NCBI RefSeq assembly: GCF_030272615.1
Contig: NC_081412.1
Coordinates: 102,536,796-102,600,795 of the forward strand
Direction of reading: 5' to 3'
DNA from: Cryptomeria japonica
Lineage: Eukaryota > Streptophyta > Pinopsida > Cupressales > Cupressaceae
DNA length: 64,000 nt
Shown: piece by piece, positions 56,856-64,000 of the stretch
Numbering within the stretch: the stretch's first letter is position 1
Layout: each line of letters opens with the position of its first letter
Notes under the pieces: generated by a model
The model's input: only the letters and a program-made list of their open reading frames with translations
Told to the model about the DNA's origin: nothing
Databases searched by the model: none
Made by a program: the position numbers and the translations under genes

Positions 56856-57175
56856 CACACAGACGCGGTTACCCCAAACATAGACGCGGCTTCCTGACGC
56901 AGACGCGCTTCTATGAAACACAGACGCGGTTACCCCAAACATAGACGCGGCTTCCTGACGCAGACGCGCTTCTATGAAACACAGACGCGGCTCTAGAACT
57001 CAAACGCGACTTTTGGACACAGACGCGTCTAAAAACACCGTAGACATGACTGAGGAACACAGATGCGATTTTCGGAATCTACAAAATAAAATACTGTCGA
57101 GGTCGTAGATGCGATTCCAGGTGTCACAGATGCGGTAGAAAACTAAAAACGCGATCTGAAAGTACGCAGGCGTGA
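56856..57175. repeat. ~20-bp-phased CACAGACGCG array (5' UTR of G)
   Basis: Motifs begin at 56860, 56881, 56900, 56921, 56942, 56961, 56982, 57001, 57020, 57041 and 57060, with four weaker copies to about 57166. The left part is a 61-bp tandem duplication (56858-56918 and 56919-56979). Reverse complement of the array at 47776-48030. Confidence 0.85.
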
Positions 57176-57261
57176 AAATACCAAAAAGTCATCGAAATGT
57201 CAGATCTGCAACTTCAAACACAACATCTACAATAAAATGTTAAATGCAAAAAGGGACAAGA

Positions 57262-57282
57262 GTCCCACCAGACATGCCAAAA
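57262..57282 (-). other. Probable primer binding site of element G
   Basis: On minus, TGGCATGTCTGGTGGGACTC begins three bases after the LTR end. Position fits; tRNA not assigned. Confidence 0.6.
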
Positions 57283-58060
57283 TGTATATGGTGAAAATGG
57301 ATAAACAATAATAATGATATTGAAAGGCTAAATGAATTCAACCACAAAACCCTAGCCTAACAACAACAAAGATCCACCATAACATATGAAGATTACCTAA
57401 GACAATGCAAATCAATTGAAATCACAAAGATTATACCATCACATGTCCAATAGGGTTTGGATCTCCATTCTTCCTATCTCCATTGATCTTGCTTGATATA
57501 TTTGATCTAAGATTTTATATGCACAAGAGCTCAACAAAGAACAGAATGTGGTTGTAAGTAGGATCGCATATGTTCAAAAGCATAGTGTAGTCAAGTAGTC
57601 AACAGGGGGGGTTTGATAATGAAGGAAGCATCTCCTTATATAGAAGACACTATATGAAATGGAGGGATAAGATTGAGAGGTGTAAAAGGAGGTCAGCTAT
57701 GATTAGAGGGTAGGTAAAAGAAATAATAAAATAATGAAAGGGGTAGGTAGTGTATGAATTAAGAGATGAATGACATGTGTCATGGGTAGAAAAGGTTAAT
57801 GAATTAATTAAATAAATAAAGATTTATTTAATTAATAGAAGAAGTGGGATCAATTAAATAAATAAGATATTTATTTAACTTAGGAAAAGGATAATTTAAA
57901 TAAATAAATGTATTTATTTAAATGAGAAATAAGGCTAGAAGAGGATAAATGAATTAATTAAATAAATAAGGATTTATTTAATTAATAGAAGAATTAGGCT
58001 AAAGTAATTAAATAAATAAAATATTTATTTAATTAGACATGACAATTTTAGGTGTCTACA
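57283..58060 (-). repeat. 5' LTR of element G (778 bp)
   Basis: Partner of 46498-47275, followed by the GAAAC duplication. On minus it has TATATAAGG (57634-57642) about 420 bp into the LTR, a likely promoter TATA box driving leftward transcription. Confidence 0.93.
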
Positions 58061-58065
58061 GAAAC

Positions 58066-58350
58066 AAATGTTGAAGGATATCAAGGTAAATTATAGTGAA
58101 CTGGTAGTTATGTATTGTGATAACTCTGTAGCTATTGACATGTCTAAGAATCTGGTATTTCACTCTAAGACTAAACACATATCAATAAAATATAACTTTC
58201 TGAAGGAAAATGTGGAAGAAAAGGAAGTCAAATTGGTTTATGTGAATACGAAAGAGCAGATTGTACATATATTCACTAAACAACTGTCTAAGGAATCAAT
58301 TGAGTGTTTGAGAGACAGGTTAGGGGTATCTACCCCTCGAGCAGAAACTT
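58066..58350 (+). pseudogene. RNase H of element E, second part
   Basis: Open from 58068: MLKDIKVNYSELVVMYCDNS, AIDMSKNLVFHSKTKHISIK, NTKEQIVHIFTKQLSKESIE and CLRDRLGVSTP. It joins in sense with the piece ending at 46492 once G and one GAAAC are removed. ADIFTKPL of other copies is VHIFTKQL here. Confidence 0.88.
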
Positions 58351-58494
58351 AATTGATAGAATAGACCATCAATCTGGTATGCATCATCAACTTTATCCTT
58401 TTCTCTAGGTTGATGTAGGGATGCTACTACTCAGGGGGAGTAGTTAGCTTTGAGATTCAGAGGCTTATATTCTTGCTTTGATATTTTTGTCAGA

Positions 58495-58708
58495 TTTCTG
58501 ACATTAATGTCAAAGGGGGAGAGATAGTGATGTGAAAAATAAATTTAGAACTTTACAGAGATATTATTCACAGGGGGGAAGTTATTGATATTCAGAGCTA
58601 TATGCAGGAGATTGTTGGTTGTCTTCCATGGGGGGAGACTTGTTGGCATTTCTTGGTACTTAGATGTTTTTCACATCTAGTGTTGCCATCAATGCCAAAG
58701 GGGGAGAT
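58495..58708 (+). promoter_or_regulatory. Polypurine-tract module of element E
   Basis: Upstream CATTAATG (58502-58509) with TCAAAGGGGGAG, then CATCAATG (58687-58694) with CAAAGGGGGAGAT to 58708. The LTR copy is CATTAATG (58756-58763) here and CATTGATG in the 5' LTR. Confidence 0.75.
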
Positions 58709-59640
58709 TGTTGGCAATATGGATGAATTTATTATATGTTGCATTGATATTTTGTCATTAATGTCAACAATAGTTGTTTTGGTTCATTACCGACAGACAG
58801 GTTTTGGTTACTAGTAGAGGATCTTATGTTACCGGTAAGGGTTTAAGGTTTAACCGGTAGAGCTTTCATTGAGAATCTTTGACAAGATGTGCAAGTGGTG
58901 CTAGTGCAGTTTCTAGATGGAATTCAGGATGCAGAAGGTGATCCTTGATTGTGCCTCAGGTGATTGAAGACATCACTTTGGCATGGTGGACCCAGATTAG
59001 GTCTGGTACCTATCTAGGTTATGGACCGGTATCATGTTAACATGTTCTCTACAAGTTACCAGGATATTCTATGGATTGGTTATTGTTGTTTTGGTCTTAA
59101 GGTGACATGGCATATCATTGTAATATGGTTGTACGCAATGATATTATTGTAATATTTTTTAGTTGGCCGACCTAATTAGTTTAGGCCTTAGGGTTTGTAT
59201 AAATTTATGTAAGATCTCATTGTAGATCATGAGAATGGATATATGTGTGTCATGGTCATGGAATGAAATATCATATGCGAAGGATATTTGGTCGATCATA
59301 GGTGATCGAATAGGGTTTAAGTAAGAGATCAAAGGCCTCCGGTATTGAGCTTAACTGAGATTGTAATCAGACATGGTAGATTCTATCTTTGGCAGTTCAT
59401 TCTTCTGGATTGTTGTCCAATTATCTCAAGGAGGTTATAACCTCTCTATAGTCAGTGAGACTCTTTTCTAATAAGCAGTATGCTCTAGGTAGTGTGCCTT
59501 CCTACATGTGAAAGCCCCTCATTATATCACATACTTTCTGCAAAAGTATCATTTGACTGTGTGTAGGCTTCCCACCATGTTTTTTCCCTTTACTGAGTTT
59601 TCCACATATAAATCATGGTGTTATGTGGTATGGTTTCATT
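58709..59640 (+). repeat. 3' LTR of element E, left part
   Basis: Starts TGTTGGCAATATGG like the 5' LTR and matches it until GGTTTCATT, where solo LTR F begins. Confidence 0.88.
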
Positions 59641-60879
59641 GTTAGGTCCCAGAGACAACTGAGAGGGGGGGGGCGTGAATCAGCTGTCTAATAAATTCAA
59701 ACCAAAAACAACTTAACCAACTTAATGCTTAATACCGATAAACCCGTTAAGTATGCTAGTAGACAGTTTTAACAGTTAATTGCTATACTGGTAAAGATTA
59801 ATGCATGAAAAATAAACACAAAGTCATCCACAACACATAACACCAATATTTGTACATGGAAACCCTATAAGGGGAAAAACCACGGTGGGAAACCTTACCC
59901 ACAATCAGATGATACTACTGCAGATAGTAAGTGTACATAAATGGGGTTTGCACATACATAAAGGCCAACAGCCTAGAGCTCACTGCTCAATCACAAAATG
60001 GGAGTCACACTGACTACAGTTGGATGGTTAAATCCAATAAGAATGTACTGCACAAAATAGCATCTTAATAGGTTGGATTCAGTACCAGTGTAATGCTGAT
60101 ATTCTTTCACAAAAACCTAGCTTCACCTTCAGATGATGTCTGCATGTATTGCATTGCTTAATCTCGCATATACCTTTTCACAATCCTTTTTTGCATTCCA
60201 CACTTGATCTTACAAATAAGATCTTACATTTATACCATAACCTAAGACCAATTTTAGTAGGTCGGCTCTACAAGGTATTACAATAAAACATTTTACAAAC
60301 AATATAATATCTGATGCAATAACCAATTGAACATGTTGGCTTAATGCATTTACAACAATAATTAATCATCTCCATAGTGTGCCATGCTGACCTGGAAAAT
60401 ATAATCTTGCCAGTGTAACCCTATACCAATTTGTCGGTAAAAGCAAGTATGCAAATATGAATATACCAATGATTAATTCATTAAGATAATATGTCCATAC
60501 GATGTCTTTGATATTACCAAGTGTCTTCCATATCATTCCAAGTGCCGGTGAACCATATACCAGTAACTGTGCAATAGTTACTTGCTTGATGGTGAATGTT
60601 GCTGAATCTCCAAAGTGCTAGTGTTTTAGTAGGTGTTGACATCAATGACAAAAACATACCAAAATACCAACAGTTATAACCTCTCTATAGTTAGTGAGAC
60701 TCTTTTGTAATGAGTAGTACGCTCTAGGCAGTGTGCCTTCTTGCATGTGAAGGCCCCTCATTATACCACATACTTTCTACAAAAGTATCATTTGACTGTG
60801 GGTAGGCTTCCCACCATGTTTTTTCCCTTTACTAGGTTTTCCACATATAAATCATGGTGTTATATGGTATGGTTTCATT
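59434..60879 (+). repeat. 207-bp direct duplication flanking solo LTR F
   Basis: 59434-59640 and 60673-60879 are the same 207-bp part of LTR E (GTTATAACCTCTCTATAG to GGTTTCATT), differing at about 16 positions by eye. LTR F lies exactly between them. They share variants absent from E's 5' LTR (for example CTCTCTATAG against CTCTTGTTAG). Confidence 0.88.
59640..60672 (-). repeat. Solo LTR F of a copia element (1033 bp)
   Basis: On minus it starts TGTTGGTATTTTGG and ends GGGACCTAACA. It has CATTGATG near its start (plus 60640-60647) and the shared foldback block (plus CATGGAAACCC...GGGGAAAAACCACG near 59856-59890). No internal sequence and no 5-bp duplication; the flanks are the 207-bp repeats. 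Confidence 0.85.
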
Positions 60880-61053
60880 GTGTTAATTCTCTATTTCATT
60901 CTTAAGTTTTATTGCTTACTGGTATCTGTTTCTGCTATTCCGGTATTCAATGTTTATGTGCTCCGGTTAAAGGTTATAAAGTGGCTTGATTAATATAATC
61001 TATTGACAACTGATTCACCCTCCCCTCTCATTTGTCCACCAGTTATCCTAACA
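60673..61053 (+). repeat. 3' LTR of element E, right part
   Basis: Begins with the second 207-bp copy, then continues to the LTR end GTTATCCTAACA at 61053. Confidence 0.85.
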
Positions 61054-62442
61054 CAAACCCTCAAATTTTGGCAATCCCAACATAGTCATCCTATAGTTAC
61101 AACTTAGTTAACTCAAAGACTATTCAGAGTATTGACATAGAACTTCTCATCATGCATTCTCACATTATATAGACTCTAGGATACTACCACATTTTCACAT
61201 GTCTTTATGGTAATACAAGAGTGATCGGTAATTATTATAAGACAGTATTCAACTCTTAATTGGGTATAGGACATTCAAATGATATCACCCCTCACATGCT
61301 TGTGACTGGGCAAATATCATTATACTTGTGAAGGTAGAGTTGCTATTTTAACAAAACATCTTCAACTATGAATCTGGTTTGACCATGTTCTCAAACTAGT
61401 TTAAACACAATATTTCTATTTCTAAAGTCCATATAGACTCTATAACAAAAGAAGGTTTATAAATTTAGTTTCAATGTCATGATTGTATCTCTAGTTATGG
61501 ACAACTACCTATTGTCTTTAACTAGTCTTAACATCTGACTTTACATTTATTATGATTCATAATTAACCTAAAAATATTTCTTGTATGGTATTTATATATA
61601 TTTATATAACTATTGATACATCACTATGCACCATATGATCATATGAATTGAAAGGAAGTCAATGTAGTAGAACAAATTCCTACACTAATCTTGAGAGGAG
61701 AGTAATTCAATTTTTTTTGTATCTTTACAATAGTTAAAAAAACTTAATAGAAATAAAAATAATTAGCATACATACTATAATACAATGATTTACGTAGTAA
61801 AAATCCTTTTGGGAGAAAAACCCCACACTCCAAAAGCTATCAATATATCATTCAAAAAACAACAACATATTACAATATACTTGTAGAGAAAGCTTCTTAC
61901 AAGAGTATCACCAATAGAGATCCAAAGGCAACTCATTAACTATTACTCTTAGAATATATCACAATGTACAACCATAATATGATACCCTCATAAAATAGGG
62001 TTGTCTTTTGGGACAAACAAAGCACACAAAATATCCACCATTAGATCAATGTCCTAATAAAAATGGTCAAGATTTACAATGATAAATTATACATAAAATA
62101 TTCTTTGGGGGTATTGCCCTTAAAATCCTCCACTAGGGTGTATGACCCTCAGAACCCCCACCAGGGTGGCAATGGGGTTACCCCCCTTTGCAAGCCCTTG
62201 CGCTCATTTATCAATGGTAACATTTTATTATTGCAAGGTTGAGACACCATTTTCAAAACCTGAATATATAAACAATATTCATATTTCTTGTTTATATCAT
62301 TAAAATATTATTATTACTCATTTCAACTAACAAAATAAACAAAAGAATAGGCTTTAAATAGTTGTTCTCATAGAAAGTTAATACAGTCATGAAGACAATA
62401 CTAGCATAAGGTTTGTAAGGTTTGCACCTATATCATTAGGAA
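61054..62442. other. Unassigned sequence, perhaps containing an old LTR
   Basis: No coding frame. Near 61790-61850 there is GTAGTAAAAATCC...GGGAGAAAAACCCCAC, which resembles the foldback block of the copia LTRs in minus orientation, so a decayed LTR may lie here; its borders cannot be drawn. Confidence 0.4.
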
Positions 62443-63211
62443 TGTTAGGATTCCCAAAGATACTAAGAGGGGGGGTGAATCAATATCTTGTCAATTTAAA
62501 TATTTTATGAAATTATTAAACAAATTGCATTCTAAAATAGTGTACTGGTAAACAAGACTTAATGCAGTAAATATGAACAATAAGCATAACATAGAAAGCA
62601 CACCATAACAAAATATTTTTAACGAGGAAACCTGGTGTGGGAAAAACCTCGGTGGGATTTGTGACCCATAATATTCACTGACTGGCCAATGAATGGATAT
62701 TACTTGCAATAGGGGCATGCACATGCAGGAAGGCCAACTGCCTAAAGCTCATTGCTTAATTACAAAAAGGAAGTCTCACTGACTTACAAAATGGATTATG
62801 CAAATCCAATAAAATGTGCTACTTTAGTTCAGCATCTGCTATGCCAGGTTCAGTACCGGTTTAAGCTCATACAATAATCATAAACCTTACTCCAAAATCT
62901 ACCTTAATATTCGCATATTACTTCTGCAATAATCTAACCATATTCGCATCTCTAAATGATATACAAGATCTCATACTTATATATGAGTCTTATTACAATT
63001 CGCCTTGTCGGTTTATAAAAAGATATTACAAATAAATACAAAATGCAATAAATAAAATCCTATCAGCTGGGGTGCCGGTAATTATCTTTGCCACCGTCGG
63101 TAAACTTTCTGTCAATGTAGAGTCTACCAGTGCCATAGGCTTGCAAGGTTGCCATCAATGACAATACCTTCAATCACCTACAATTTCTCATTGGAGTGTG
63201 CAATGCCAACA
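62443..63211 (-). repeat. Solo LTR of family C (769 bp)
   Basis: On minus it starts TGTTGGCATTGC and ends GAATCCTAACA, homologous to the LTRs of C. It is flanked by the perfect duplication AGGAA (62438-62442 and 63212-63216), so it is a true solo LTR formed by LTR-LTR recombination. Its foldback block has an intact CGAGG/CCTCG pair (62623-62627, 62647-62651). Confidence 0.9.
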
Positions 63212-63216
63212 AGGAA

Positions 63217-63689
63217 ATCGCATACTGTGTATGTTCAAAGCTTATAAATGACAAACCTACCTTTTATGATATCATTATCAGAATAATGAAGACTAACTAA
63301 CTTATAACTTGCATATTTCAACATACATTAATAATGGGGCATAGACTAGTTTAAAGATACATGCTTGCAATTTTATAATGGTTTATGGTTTTAGTATGGT
63401 CCATTCTTAGATAGAATTAGAAGAAATTGAGCATACTTTATGAGGTACAAGTTATTCACTAGCTATAGTTAAGTTTCTTAATTTACAAGATTATTATGAA
63501 ATGATTGAAATGAGAAAAGATTGAGGGGATTCCTTGATAGAGTTCAGCGCTCAATAGTCAATCATATTCAAAGATTCTACATGATAAACTCTCTCTGTTT
63601 AGAGAATACTCCAAAGAGTTCACAACTTAGTATTTTCTTCCATTGAAACAATGAAAAGATTAAATGGAAAGAAGTACCATAGTTGTCCT
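63217..63689. other. Unassigned sequence
   Basis: AT-rich, no frame or motif recognised. Its last bases GTCCT precede the next LTR and would be its target duplication. Confidence 0.5.
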
Positions 63690-64000
63690 TGATGGACATG
63701 AAAAGTACTGAGAGAGGGGGTGAATCAGTGACACCAAAAACCAAACTACTTTAAACACTAACCGGTAGATGAACTTAGCAAAGATTTTAAACACAATGCA
63801 TGTAATCCAAAATGATATAACAACATCCACAAAGTAAAGTATCCACCATAACACAAGTGTTTATACATGGAAAACCCAAATAGGTAAAAACCACGGTGAG
63901 AGGGAACTCACAAGTTAACTATCTACAGTAATAGATAACTTACCGATTAAGGTCTACAAAGTGCTTTGCTAAGAGTGAATCTTGTTAGAGATCCCAAAGC
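63690..64000 (-). repeat. LTR of family A, cut by window end
   Basis: In plus orientation it begins TGATGGACATGAAAAG and follows the reverse complement of the end of LTR A (32456 leftwards), with the foldback block near 63866-63895. Whether it is a solo LTR or part of an element lies outside the window. Confidence 0.85.

Larger units (their letters stand above)
54956..57261. other. 5' UTR of element G with motif arrays
   Basis: About 2.3 kb before gag on minus. Holds two groups of CACAGACGCG-type motifs (55440-55640 and 56856-57175). Between them is a more GC-rich stretch (55920-56270) with a 114-residue plus frame that I do not believe codes. No splice sites can be asserted. Confidence 0.6.
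46498..58060 (-). mobile_element. Gypsy-type element G with internal pol deletion
   Basis: LTRs 46498-47275 and 57283-58060, both 778 bp, flanked by the perfect duplication GAAAC (46493-46497 and 58061-58065). By eye the LTRs differ at about 18 positions (2.3%), so this is the youngest datable insertion here. Coding is on minus: gag, a protease with DGG, then directly the integrase C-terminal end; RT, RNase H and the integrase core are absent. The polypurine tract is next to the left LTR and the primer site next to the right one, confirming orientation. The UTRs carry motif arrays, a hairpin array and a plus-strand plant mobile domain remnant. Confidence 0.93.
41457..61053 (+). mobile_element. 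Ty1/copia retrotransposon E, interrupted by G and F
   Basis: 5' LTR 41457-42533, primer site, gag-protease-integrase-RT-RNase H, interrupted in RNase H by element G (46498-58060), then polypurine tract and 3' LTR from 58709. The 3' LTR is interrupted by solo LTR F and ends at 61053. The flanks do not show a matching duplication (aaaat before, caaac after), which fits later rearrangement of the 3' LTR. Confidence 0.88.

Noticed and set aside
41457-61053. Target duplication of element E
   Set aside because: Bases before 41457 (aaaat) and after 61053 (caaac) do not match, so I do not claim one.
1-64000. Host protein-coding genes, tRNA or rRNA genes
   Set aside because: Every well supported coding region belongs to an LTR element; tRNA-like strings are only primer sites. 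The one exception of unknown origin is the 257-residue ORF at 39292-40065.

Overview
This window is a retrotransposon graveyard from a nuclear plant genome. I found no host gene, tRNA, rRNA or CRISPR array. Plant copia primer sites (TGGTATCAGAGC, initiator tRNA-Met type), Ty3/gypsy gags, a plant mobile domain fragment, long (0.76-1.45 kb) LTRs and deep nesting point to a large, repeat-rich seed-plant genome. A conifer or other gymnosperm is my best guess, but that is inference.

Layout. 1-5615 (-): degenerate Ty1/copia element D, whose own 3' end lies outside the window. D sits in the RT region of 5616-7000 (+), the 3' end of a copia element B'. B' shares its 3' LTR (7001-8448) with a second, head-to-tail copy B, whose 3' LTR is 35047-36520. 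B's integrase is cut at 10350/32458 by element A (10351-32456). A's 5' LTR is cut at 11053/19017 by a gypsy-type element T (11054-19016, TSD CATTG), and A's interior is cut by element C (20113-26813, TSD AATAA). 36521-41456 holds a possible LTR and an unrecognised 257-residue minus-strand ORF. 41457-61053: copia element E. E's RNase H is cut by gypsy-type element G (46498-58060, coding on minus, TSD GAAAC), and its 3' LTR is cut by a minus-strand solo LTR F flanked by a 207-bp duplication. 62443-63211 is a minus-strand solo LTR of family C (TSD AGGAA). 63690-64000 is the start of a minus-strand family A LTR.

How the parts relate. B, D and E carry decayed gag-protease-integrase-RT-RNase H. A and C have copia-type LTRs, primer sites and polypurine tracts but no recognisable pol. 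Each instead has a coiled-coil plus multi-CCHC ORF1 and a long second ORF of unknown function, and the ORF2s of A and C are homologous. T has only gag plus a protease-like domain. G has gag, protease and an integrase C-terminus with the RT-to-integrase core missing, plus a plant mobile domain remnant on the other strand. So four of the better preserved elements depend on enzymes supplied by others, while A, C, B and E share the same cis-acting sequence set around the polypurine tract.

Strongest leads: (1) the homologous unknown ORF2 of A and C; (2) ten hairpins in G with a constant loop and co-varying stems; (3) two sets of ~20-bp-phased, mutually complementary motif arrays in the two UTRs of G; (4) a conserved CATTGATG / CATCAATG / CATTGATG arrangement around the polypurine tract in several copia families.
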